From: Pseudomonas sp. GM74
GTDB lineage: Bacteria > Pseudomonadota > Gammaproteobacteria > Pseudomonadales > Pseudomonadaceae
Assembly (NCBI RefSeq): GCF_000282455.1
Contig: NZ_AKJG01000118.1
Span: forward strand, 1-42,969
DNA length: 42,969 nt
Reading direction: 5' to 3'
Below the pieces are notes generated by a model. It was not told the DNA's origin, ran no database searches, and saw nothing but the letters and a program-made list of their open reading frames with translations. This document shows positions 28,448-35,548 of the stretch, piece after piece (the stretch's first letter is position 1; each line of letters begins with the position of its first letter). The position numbers and the translations under genes were made by a program.

Positions 28448-28810
28448 TTGACCGTTTCAAGCAAAACGTTGCACCTTTTCGGCATCAAAGCCTGCGACAC
28501 CATGAAAAAGGCGCGCACCTGGCTCGATGAACACGCTGTCAGCTATGACTTTCATGATTACAAAGCGGTCGGTATCGACCGTGAACACCTGACCCAATGG
28601 TGCAACGAGCACGGCTGGGAAGTGGTGTTGAACCGTGCAGGCACGACCTTTCGCAAGCTCGACGACGAACGCAAAGCCGATCTCGACCAGACGAAAGCCA
28701 TCGAACTGATGCTCGCACAACCCTCGATGATCAAGCGCCCGGTGCTCGATCTCGGTGACCGAACCCTGATTGGCTTCAAGCCAGATATCTACGCGGCCGC
28801 GCTCAAGTAA
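28448..28810 (+). CDS. ArsC/YffB (Spx-like) thioredoxin-fold protein
   Basis: The 120-residue product belongs to the ArsC-related YffB group, whose members have a thioredoxin fold and are often annotated as arsenate reductase-like without proof of that activity. It shows LHLFGIKACDTMKKARTWLD with a single N-terminal Cys (C16), YDFHDYKAVGID, LNRAGTTFRKLDDE and the C-terminal SMIKRPVLD. The start is a TTG at 28448 supported by AAAGGGGG eight bases upstream; the next ATG (codon 19) would remove the Cys motif. It lies 32 bases before dapD, a linkage conserved in pseudomonads, so a link with DAP metabolism or simple co-transcription is possible. Confidence 0.88.
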   Translation: MTVSSKTLHLFGIKACDTMKKARTWLDEHAVSYDFHDYKAVGIDREHLTQWCNEHGWEVVLNRAGTTFRKLDDERKADLDQTKAIELMLAQPSMIKRPVLDLGDRTLIGFKPDIYAAALK

Positions 28811-28842
28811 GCAGCCCGTTCAATTTTGTTAGAGGTATACAC

Positions 28843-29877
28843 ATGTCCGCTACCCTGTTCAGCCTGGCCTTCGGCGTCGGCACTCAAAACCGTCAAGGCG
28901 CATGGCTGGAAGTGTTCTACGCCGCCCCGGTCCTCAAGCCATCGGCTGAAGTCCTGGCCGCTATCGCACCGATCCTGGGCTACACCGAAGGCAATCAGGC
29001 CATCGCGTTCAGTACCGCACAGGCCTCGCAACTGGCTGAAGCGCTCAAAGGCGTCGACGCTGCCCAGGCTGCACTGCTGACCCGCCTGGCCGAGAGCCAC
29101 AAGCCGCTGGTCGCGACCCTGCTGGCTGAAGACACCCAGCTGTCGTCCACCCCTGAGGCCTACCTCAAGCTGCACCTGCTGAGCCATCGCCTGGTCAAGC
29201 CGCACGGCCTGAACCTGGCCGGGATCTTCCCGCTGCTGCCAAACGTGGCCTGGACCAGCCAGGGCGCGGTCGACCTGAGCGAACTGGCCGAACTGCAACT
29301 CGAAGCCCGCCTGCGCGGCGAGCTGCTGGAAGTGTTCTCTGTGGACAAATTCCCGAAAATGACCGACTACGTGGTTCCGGCCGGCGTGCGCATCGCTGAT
29401 GCTGCGCGTCTGCGCCTGGGCGCTTACGTGGGCGAAGGCACCACCGTGATGCACGAAGGTTTCATCAACTTCAACGCCGGCACCGAAGGCCCGGGCATGA
29501 TCGAAGGCCGCGTATCCGCTGGCGTATTCGTCGGCAAGGGTTCGGACCTGGGCGGCGGCTGCTCGACCATGGGCACCCTGTCGGGCGGCGGCAACATCGT
29601 GATCAAGGTCGGCGAAGGCTGCCTGATCGGCGCCAATGCCGGTATCGGTATTCCGTTGGGCGACCGCAACACCGTCGAGTCGGGCCTGTACCTGACCGCC
29701 GGCACCAAAGTCGCGCTGCTGGACGAGAACAATCAACTGGTCAAAGTGGTCAAGGCCCGTGATCTGGCCGGCCAGACCGACCTGCTGTTCCGTCGCAATT
29801 CGCAGACCGGTGCCGTGGAATGCAAAACCCACAAATCGGCCATCGAACTGAACGAAGCGCTGCACGCTCACAACTAA
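28843..29877 (+). CDS. dapD: Tetrahydrodipicolinate N-succinyltransferase
   Basis: DapD moves succinyl from succinyl-CoA to tetrahydrodipicolinate, the first step of the succinylase branch to meso-diaminopimelate and lysine. The 344-residue protein is of the longer pseudomonad type: an N-terminal alpha/beta domain (MSATLFSLAFGVGTQNRQGAWL) is followed from about 180 by a left-handed beta helix of hexapeptide repeats (LRLGAYVGEGTTVMHEGFIN, SDLGGGCSTMGTLSGGGNIV, CLIGANAGIGIPLGDRN). AGAGG precedes the ATG. It is probably co-transcribed with the ArsC-like gene. It works with dapC and dapE, both within 12 kb here. Confidence 0.97.
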   Translation: MSATLFSLAFGVGTQNRQGAWLEVFYAAPVLKPSAEVLAAIAPILGYTEGNQAIAFSTAQASQLAEALKGVDAAQAALLTRLAESHKPLVATLLAEDTQLSSTPEAYLKLHLLSHRLVKPHGLNLAGIFPLLPNVAWTSQGAVDLSELAELQLEARLRGELLEVFSVDKFPKMTDYVVPAGVRIADAARLRLGAYVGEGTTVMHEGFINFNAGTEGPGMIEGRVSAGVFVGKGSDLGGGCSTMGTLSGGGNIVIKVGEGCLIGANAGIGIPLGDRNTVESGLYLTAGTKVALLDENNQLVKVVKARDLAGQTDLLFRRNSQTGAVECKTHKSAIELNEALHAHN

Positions 29878-29892
29878 GCAGCACATTGACCA

Positions 29893-29939
29893 CCTGTGGG
29901 AGCGGCGGTGCGACGATTCGACTTGCCCGCTCCCACAGG
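29893..29939. repeat. REP variant with internal insert
   Basis: The element starts with CCTGTGGGAGCGG and ends with CCGCTCCCACAGG. Between them lies CGGTGCGACGATTCGA then CTTGC. Compared with the usual GAGCGGGCTTGCTC core, about 16 bases are inserted after GAGCGG. The same insert type recurs on the other strand at 35478-35500. The open frame upstream of csdA runs through this element and is not coding. Confidence 0.75.
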
Positions 29940-29970
29940 GTACGGCGTACCCTCACCAGGGCCCGATAAC

Positions 29971-31176
29971 ATGATGATTCTCTCTCCCTGGCGTGCCGAT
30001 TTTCCGGCCATCGCCGCCCTGCAACGGCAAGACCAGACCTATCTGGACAACGCCGCCACCACGCAAAAACCTCAGGCCCTGCTCGATGCCCTCGCGCATT
30101 ACTACGCCAACGGCGCGGCCAACGTACATCGGGCGCAACACTTGCCCGGCGCCCACGCCACCCAGGCATTCGAAGACAGTCGCCGCAAAGTCGCGCAATG
30201 GCTCAATGCCGGCGATAGCGGGCAGATCATCTTTACCCACGGCGCGACGTCCGCGCTGAATCTCCTGGCCTATGGCCTTGAACATCTTTTCAATCCGGGC
30301 GACGAGATTGTCATCAGCGCCCTGGAGCATCACGCCAACCTGCTGCCGTGGCAGCAACTGGCGCACCGTCGCGAGCTGAAACTGGTGATCCTGCCGCTGG
30401 ATGCCGACGGCGTGATCGACCTTGAAGCCGCCGCCGGTTTGATCAGTCCACGCACGCGTCTGTTGGCCGTCAGCCAGTTGTCCAACGTGATTGGCGCATG
30501 GCAGCCACTGCCTGAATTACTGGCATTGGCCAAGGCGCACAACGCCCTGACCGTGATCGATGGTGCCCAGGGCGTGGTCCATGGCCGCCACGACGTGCAA
30601 GCGCTGGGCTGCGATTTTTATGTGTTCTCCAGCCACAAGCTTTACGGCCCCGATGGCCTGGGCGTGTTGTTCGGGCGCCATACGGCGCTGAAACAACTGC
30701 GTCCCTGGCAATTCGGCGGCGAAATGGTGCTCGATGCCAATTACCACGACGCACGCTTTCGCCCGGCACCGCTGGGCTTCGAGGCCGGGACGCCGCCAAT
30801 TGCCAGCGTGATCGGCCTGGGAGCGACCCTGGACTATCTCGCCGGGCTCGATCAGGACGCCGTGTCCGCCCATGAAGCGGCGCTGCATGCCTGTCTGCTC
30901 AAGGGCCTGGAGGCGCGCAACGGCATTCGCCTGCTGGGCAAGCCGCAAGTGGCGCTGGCCAGTTTCACCGTCGAGGGTGTGCATAACTCCGATCTCGCGC
31001 ATTTGCTGACCGAACAAGGGATCGCAGTGCGTGCCGGCCATCACTGTGCGATGCCGCTACTCAAACGCTTCGAACTGGCCGGAGCGATTCGGGTGTCGTT
31101 GGCGCTGTACAACGATTCCGAAGACCTGGAGCGGTTCTTTGAAGCCCTGGATCAGGCGCTGGAGCTATTGCGATGA
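29971..31176 (+). CDS. csdA: Cysteine desulfurase CsdA
   Basis: CsdA is a PLP cysteine desulfurase of the SufS/CsdA group that hands persulfide sulfur to CsdE and, in E. coli, supports TcdA and other acceptors. The 401-residue product equals the usual length. It has TYLDNAATTQKPQALLDAL, HRAQHLPGAHATQAFE, SALEHHANLLPW, the PLP lysine K223 in FSSHKLYGPDGLG, and the catalytic C359 in RAGHHCAMPLLKR. Start at ATGATG 29971 with CAGGG upstream; an in-frame GTG or ATG-like extension to 29896 runs through a REP element and was rejected. The stop overlaps the csdE start (31173-31176). Confidence 0.95.
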   Translation: MMILSPWRADFPAIAALQRQDQTYLDNAATTQKPQALLDALAHYYANGAANVHRAQHLPGAHATQAFEDSRRKVAQWLNAGDSGQIIFTHGATSALNLLAYGLEHLFNPGDEIVISALEHHANLLPWQQLAHRRELKLVILPLDADGVIDLEAAAGLISPRTRLLAVSQLSNVIGAWQPLPELLALAKAHNALTVIDGAQGVVHGRHDVQALGCDFYVFSSHKLYGPDGLGVLFGRHTALKQLRPWQFGGEMVLDANYHDARFRPAPLGFEAGTPPIASVIGLGATLDYLAGLDQDAVSAHEAALHACLLKGLEARNGIRLLGKPQVALASFTVEGVHNSDLAHLLTEQGIAVRAGHHCAMPLLKRFELAGAIRVSLALYNDSEDLERFFEALDQALELLR

Positions 31177-31577
31177 ACCTGCCCGCCGACGCCGTGACGG
31201 CACTGGACACCTTTCAGAAAGCCGCCGGCTGGGAACAACGCGCACGCCTGCTGATGCAATGGGGCGAGCGCCTGCCGGCGTTGAGTGATGCACAGATGTG
31301 CGATACCAACCGGGTGCACGGCTGTGAAAGCCAGGTGTGGCTGGTGGGCGAATTGCGCGATCGCCACTGGCAATTCAGCGCCAACAGCGATGCGCGGTTG
31401 ATTCGCGGGTTGGTGGCGTTGCTGCTGGCGCGGGTCAACGGCTTGTCCGCGGCTGAGTTGCAGCAGGTGGATCTGCCGGACTGGTTCAATCAGCTTGGGT
31501 TGGGGCGGCAGTTGTCTGAATCCCGTAGTAATGGCTTGAATGCGGTGCTTCAGCGGATGCGGGAGTTGGCGCAGTAA
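31173..31577 (+). CDS. csdE: SufE/CsdE-family sulfur acceptor
   Basis: CsdE takes persulfide from CsdA on its own cysteine and passes it on. The 134-residue product has the SufE fold with the acceptor cysteine C51 in NRVHGCESQVWLVGEL, and an additional C43. Helical segments MNLPADAVTALDTFQKAAGW and IRGLVALLLARVNG flank it. Its ATG overlaps the csdA stop as ATGA, which fits 1:1 production of donor and acceptor. Its family name could also be sufE; the direct fusion-like linkage with csdA favours csdE. A REP pair follows the stop. Confidence 0.93.
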   Translation: MNLPADAVTALDTFQKAAGWEQRARLLMQWGERLPALSDAQMCDTNRVHGCESQVWLVGELRDRHWQFSANSDARLIRGLVALLLARVNGLSAAELQQVDLPDWFNQLGLGRQLSESRSNGLNAVLQRMRELAQ

Positions 31578-31596
31578 CGGGGCCGCTTCGCAGCCC

Positions 31597-31661
31597 ATCG
31601 CGAGCAAGCTCGCTCCCACAGGGGTATGCATTCCAAATGTGGGAGCGGGCTTGCTCGCGAA
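31597..31661. repeat. Inside-out pair of REP units between csdE and tcdA
   Basis: One unit (31597-31621) reads ATCGCGAGCAAGCTCGC then TCCCACAG; a second (31639-31661) reads GTGGGAGCGGGCTTGCTC then GCGAA. The GTGGG ends face inward, opposite to the other pairs in this window, and the two units are of different sequence types (GAGCGAGC and GAGCGGGC). It sits between convergent genes. Confidence 0.85.
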
Positions 31662-31680
31662 GAGGCCATCAGCAGCAACC

Positions 31681-32493
31681 TCAATCTTGAGGCTTGACCC
31701 GCTCCGCCGGCCGCCGCACACCCGCCACAATCTTGTCCACAGCCTTGGTCGCCGCGACCATGCCGAACGTCGCCGTCACCATCATCACTGCGCCAAACCC
31801 GCCGGCACAGTCGAGCTTCACCCCGTCACCGACAAAACTCTTCTGCAGGCAAATGCTGCCGTCCGGTTTCGGGTAGCGCAGTTGTTCGGTGGAAAACACG
31901 CACGGCACGCTGTAATGGCGGGTCACGGTGCGTGAGAAGCCGTAGTCGCGGCGCAGCGTGGAACGCACTTTCGAAGCCAATGGGTCATTGAACGTGCGGT
32001 TGAGGTCGCAAACCTGAATCAGCGTCGGATCGATCTGCCCGCCCGCGCCGCCGGTGGTGATGATCTGGATCTTGCGCCGCTTGCACCAGGCGATCAGCGC
32101 GGCCTTGGCGTTGACGCTGTCGATGCAGTCGATCACACAATCGATGTTCGGCGTGATGTACTCGGCCATGGTCTCGCGGGTGACGAAGTCAGGCACAGCG
32201 TGCACCGTGCATTCCGGGTTGATCCCGCGCAGACGCTCGGCCATCACCTCGACCTTGGGCTTGCCCACAGTGCTGTCCAGCGCGTGCAACTGGCGGTTGG
32301 CATTGCTGACGCAGACGTCGTCCAGATCGAACAGCGAAATCTCGCCCACGCCACAACGGGCCATGGCTTCCGCCGCCCAGGAGCCGACACCACCGACGCC
32401 GACGATCGCCACATGGGCCGCGCGCAGACGCTCAAGGCCTTCGATGCCATACAAACGGGCGATGCCAGCAAACCGCGGATCTTCTGTACTCAT
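31681..32493 (-). CDS. tcdA: tRNA threonylcarbamoyladenosine dehydratase
   Basis: TcdA (CsdL) uses ATP to cyclise t6A37 in tRNAs to ct6A, with sulfur-relay help from CsdA-CsdE in E. coli. The 270-residue E1/ThiF/MoeB-like product has a Rossmann glycine motif AIVGVGGVGSWAAEAMARCG, then ISLFDLDDVCVSNANRQL, DCVIDCIDSVNAKAALIAWC and CAGGFGAVMMVTATFGMVAA. The start MSTEDPRFAG at 32493 has GGGG eight bases upstream; an ATG two codons earlier (32499) is equally possible. The gene is convergent with csdA-csdE, so the functional trio is kept together on both strands. Confidence 0.95.
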   Translation of the reverse strand: MSTEDPRFAGIARLYGIEGLERLRAAHVAIVGVGGVGSWAAEAMARCGVGEISLFDLDDVCVSNANRQLHALDSTVGKPKVEVMAERLRGINPECTVHAVPDFVTRETMAEYITPNIDCVIDCIDSVNAKAALIAWCKRRKIQIITTGGAGGQIDPTLIQVCDLNRTFNDPLASKVRSTLRRDYGFSRTVTRHYSVPCVFSTEQLRYPKPDGSICLQKSFVGDGVKLDCAGGFGAVMMVTATFGMVAATKAVDKIVAGVRRPAERVKPQD

Positions 32494-32519
32494 GACCATT
32501 ACCCCAAAAACCGGCGCGC

Positions 32520-32549
32520 ATTATAGGGCTACGCAGCTACAAGTTTTAA
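32520..32549 (-). promoter_or_regulatory. Candidate tcdA promoter
   Basis: On the minus strand a perfect TATAAT (32525-32520) lies 18 bases after TTAAAA. The predicted start would be near 32513, leaving a leader of only about 20 bases before tcdA. The spacer and -35 overlap a stretch of imperfect AAGCTT/CAAGCTGCAAG repeats. Confidence 0.55.
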
Positions 32550-32711
32550 GCTTCAAGCTGCAAGTGTAAGAACTTATGTGAAAGTTAACTGCCCAATGTC
32601 CGGCAATTCCCTGTCCGCTGTACGACCAGAGAATGCCCGGTGTAGGATGCGCGCCCCTTGGCGACCGCCAACCGTTCCTTCGTTCCACAGTCTTTGGAAC
32701 CCGAAATAACT

Positions 32712-35303
32712 ATGTCATCGCGTAAATTTGGACTCAACCTGGTCGTGGTGCTCGCCATCGCTGCCTTGTTTACCGGCTTCTGGGCGCTGATCAACCGCCC
32801 GGTCACCGCCCCCAACTGGCCTGAACAGATCTCCGGCTTCTCGTACTCGCCATTCCAGCAGGGCCAGTTCCCGCAGAAGGACCAGTACCCGACCGACGAT
32901 CAAATGCGTCGCGACCTGGAGATCATGAGCAAGCTGACGGACAACATCCGCATCTACTCGGTCGATGGCACGCTGCAAAACATCCCGAAGCTGGCGGAAG
33001 AGTTCGGCTTGCGGGTGACCCTGGGGATCTGGATCAGCCCGGACCAGGAACGCAACGAACGGGAAATCACCCGCGCCATTGAAATCGCCAACTCCTCGCG
33101 CAGCGTGGTTCGCGTGGTGGTCGGCAACGAAGCGATTTACCGCAAGGAAATCACCGCCCAGGAACTCAGCGTCATGCTCGATCGCGTGCGCGCTGCCGTG
33201 AAAGTGCCGGTGACCACGTCCGAACAGTGGCACGTGTGGGAAGAACATCCGGAACTGGCCAAGCACGTCGACCTGATCGCCGCGCACATCCTGCCTTACT
33301 GGGAGTTCGTCCCGATGGACAAGGCCGGGCAGTTCGTCCTCGACCGCGCCCGCGACCTGAAAAAGATGTTCCCGAAAAAACCACTGCTGCTGTCCGAGGT
33401 GGGCTGGCCGAGCAACGGCCGCATGCGCGGTGGCGCCGATGCCTCCCCGGCGGACCAGGCGATCTACCTGCGAACCCTGGTCAACAAGCTCAACCGCCAG
33501 GGCTTCAACTACTTCGTGATCGAAGCGTTTGACCAGCCGTGGAAAGCCAGCGACGAAGGCTCCGTCGGTGCCTACTGGGGCGTGTTCAACGCCGCGCGCC
33601 AGCAGAAATTCAACTTCGAAGGCCCGGTGGTGGCGATTCCGCAATGGCGCGTATTGGCCATTGGCTCGGTGGTATTGGCGCTGTTGTCGCTGACCCTGCT
33701 GATGATCGACGGCTCGGCCCTGCGCCAGCGTGGCCGTACCTTCCTGACCTTCATTGCGTTCCTGTGTGGTTCGGTGCTGGTGTGGATCGGTTACGACTAC
33801 AGCCAGCAATACAGCACCTGGTTCAGCCTGACGGTGGGCTTCTTGCTCGCCCTCGGTGCGCTCGGGGTGTTTATCGTGCTGCTGACCGAAGCCCATGAAC
33901 TGGCCGAAGCGGTGTGGGTGCACAAGCGCCGGCGCGAGTTCCTGCCGGTGGAAGGCGACTCCAGCTACCGTCCGAAAGTGTCGATCCATGTGCCCTGCTA
34001 CAACGAGCCGCCGGAGATGGTCAAACAGACCCTCAACGCCCTGGCCAACCTCGACTATCCGGACTTCGAAGTCCTGATCATCGACAACAACACCAAGGAC
34101 CCGGCGGTCTGGGAACCGGTGCGCGATTACTGCGCAACCCTCGGCCCGCGCTTCAAGTTCTTCCACGTGGCACCGCTGGCCGGCTTCAAGGGCGGCGCGC
34201 TGAACTACCTGATCCCGCACACCGCCAAGGATGCCGAAGTGATCGCGGTGATCGACTCCGATTACTGCGTGCACCCGAACTGGCTCAAGCACATGGTGCC
34301 GCACTTCGCCGACCCGAAAATCGCCGTGGTGCAATCGCCGCAGGATTATCGCGACCAGAACGAAAGCACCTTCAAGAAGCTCTGCTACGCGGAATACAAA
34401 GGCTTCTTCCACATCGGCATGGTGACCCGCAACGACCGCGACGCGATCATCCAGCACGGCACCATGACCATGACCCGCCGCTCGGTGCTCGAAGAACTGG
34501 GCTGGGCCGACTGGTGCATCTGTGAAGACGCCGAGCTGGGCCTGCGGGTATTCGAAAAAGGCTTGTCGGCGGCGTATTACCACACCAGCTACGGCAAAGG
34601 CCTGATGCCCGATACCTTCATCGACTTCAAGAAACAGCGTTTCCGCTGGGCCTACGGAGCGATTCAAATCATCAAGCGCCACACCGCCAGCCTGCTGCGC
34701 GGCAAGGACACCGAGCTGACCCGTGGCCAGCGCTACCACTTCCTCGCGGGCTGGTTGCCGTGGGTGGCGGACGGCATGAACATCTTCTTCACCGTCGGCG
34801 CGCTGTTGTGGTCGGCGGCGATGATCATCGTGCCGCACCGGGTCGATCCGCCGCTGCTGATCTTCGCAATCCCGCCATTGGCGCTGTTCGTGTTCAAGGT
34901 CGCCAAGATCATCTTCCTCTACCGTCGTGCGGTTGGAGTGAACTTGAAGGATGCCTTCTGCGCGGCGCTGGCCGGTCTGGCGCTGTCCCACACCATCGCC
35001 AAAGCGGTGCTGTACGGCTTCTTCACCAGCAGCATTCCGTTCTTCCGGACGCCGAAAAACGCCGATAACCACGGCTTCTGGGTGGCGATTTCCGAAGCCC
35101 GGGAAGAGATGTTCATCATGCTGCTGTTGTGGGGCGCGGCGCTGGGGATCTTCCTGGTGCAGGGCCTGCCGAGCAACGACATGCGCTTCTGGGTCACCAT
35201 GCTGCTGGTGCAGTCGCTGCCATACGTGGCGGCGCTGATCATGGCGTTCCTGTCGTCGCTACCGAAACCGGCCGCCGAGCCTGAAACGGCACCAGCGGTC
35301 TAA
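32712..35303 (+). CDS. ndvB: GH17-GT2 membrane beta-1,3-glucan synthase (NdvB-like)
   Basis: The 863-residue protein closely resembles P. aeruginosa NdvB, which makes cyclic beta-1,3-glucans linked to periplasmic adaptation and biofilm tolerance. A membrane anchor (residues 7-27) is followed by a periplasmic GH17 domain (about 40-300) with acid/base E140 in VVGNEAIYR and nucleophile E229 in LLSEVGWPSNG. Three membrane segments follow (about 312-392). A cytoplasmic GT2 domain (about 420-660) carries D515-S-D517, E605-D606 and QRFRW (642-646), and C-terminal membrane segments end the protein. The hydrolase-like domain probably acts as a transglycosylase. Start MSSRKFGLNL is chosen because an upstream TTG extension is unconserved; its ribosome site is weak. 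Confidence 0.9.
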   Translation: MSSRKFGLNLVVVLAIAALFTGFWALINRPVTAPNWPEQISGFSYSPFQQGQFPQKDQYPTDDQMRRDLEIMSKLTDNIRIYSVDGTLQNIPKLAEEFGLRVTLGIWISPDQERNEREITRAIEIANSSRSVVRVVVGNEAIYRKEITAQELSVMLDRVRAAVKVPVTTSEQWHVWEEHPELAKHVDLIAAHILPYWEFVPMDKAGQFVLDRARDLKKMFPKKPLLLSEVGWPSNGRMRGGADASPADQAIYLRTLVNKLNRQGFNYFVIEAFDQPWKASDEGSVGAYWGVFNAARQQKFNFEGPVVAIPQWRVLAIGSVVLALLSLTLLMIDGSALRQRGRTFLTFIAFLCGSVLVWIGYDYSQQYSTWFSLTVGFLLALGALGVFIVLLTEAHELAEAVWVHKRRREFLPVEGDSSYRPKVSIHVPCYNEPPEMVKQTLNALANLDYPDFEVLIIDNNTKDPAVWEPVRDYCATLGPRFKFFHVAPLAGFKGGALNYLIPHTAKDAEVIAVIDSDYCVHPNWLKHMVPHFADPKIAVVQSPQDYRDQNESTFKKLCYAEYKGFFHIGMVTRNDRDAIIQHGTMTMTRRSVLEELGWADWCICEDAELGLRVFEKGLSAAYYHTSYGKGLMPDTFIDFKKQRFRWAYGAIQIIKRHTASLLRGKDTELTRGQRYHFLAGWLPWVADGMNIFFTVGALLWSAAMIIVPHRVDPPLLIFAIPPLALFVFKVAKIIFLYRRAVGVNLKDAFCAALAGLALSHTIAKAVLYGFFTSSIPFFRTPKNADNHGFWVAISEAREEMFIMLLLWGAALGIFLVQGLPSNDMRFWVTMLLVQSLPYVAALIMAFLSSLPKPAAEPETAPAV

Positions 35304-35318
35304 ATCTCTGCGGATGTA

Positions 35319-35351
35319 CTAAACGGCGGCCAATGGTCGCCGTTTTGCTTT
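35319..35351 (+). terminator. Rho-independent terminator after ndvB
   Basis: AAACGGCG (35321-35328) pairs with CGCCGTTT (35338-35345), with further pairing inside toward an AAT loop. It is followed by TTGCTTT. It lies about 17 bases after the ndvB stop. Confidence 0.8.
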
Positions 35352-35389
35352 AAGATAACCGCCATTTTGCGGGGCTTGGCCCTATCCCT

Positions 35390-35506
35390 GTGGGAGCGGG
35401 CTTGCTCTGGGCGGCATTCCGACGAATGCTTTGTAACAGTCGAGGAGTATGTTGACTGACACACCGCATTCGCGAGCAAGTCGAAGCGTCGAACCGCCGC
35501 TCCCAC
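35390..35506. repeat. Hybrid REP doublet between ndvB and dapE
   Basis: The left unit begins GTGGGAGCGGGCTTGCTC and continues TGGGCGGCATTCCGACGA. The right unit, on the other strand, reads GTGGGAGCGG then the insert CGGTTCGACGCTTCGA then CTTGCTCGCGAATGC. Outer ends match, inner parts are of two different variant types, so the pair is a hybrid. It ends 42 bases before dapE. Confidence 0.8.
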
Positions 35507-35548
35507 ATTAAAAGCCCAAGCCCATATCTCATGATTCCGGAGTTTTCC

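Noticed and set aside
28448..28810. True arsenate reductase function for the ArsC-like protein
   Set aside because: Only one Cys of the family is conserved and no arsenic resistance gene is near; the YffB-type context beside dapD argues against it.
29896..29970. N-terminal extension of csdA to 29896
   Set aside because: These 25 codons lie in a REP element; the family start and ribosome site fit 29971.
32715..35072. A 785-codon open frame on the minus strand opposite ndvB
   Set aside because: It is a shadow of ndvB, rich in His, Arg and Gln, with no domain or good start signal.
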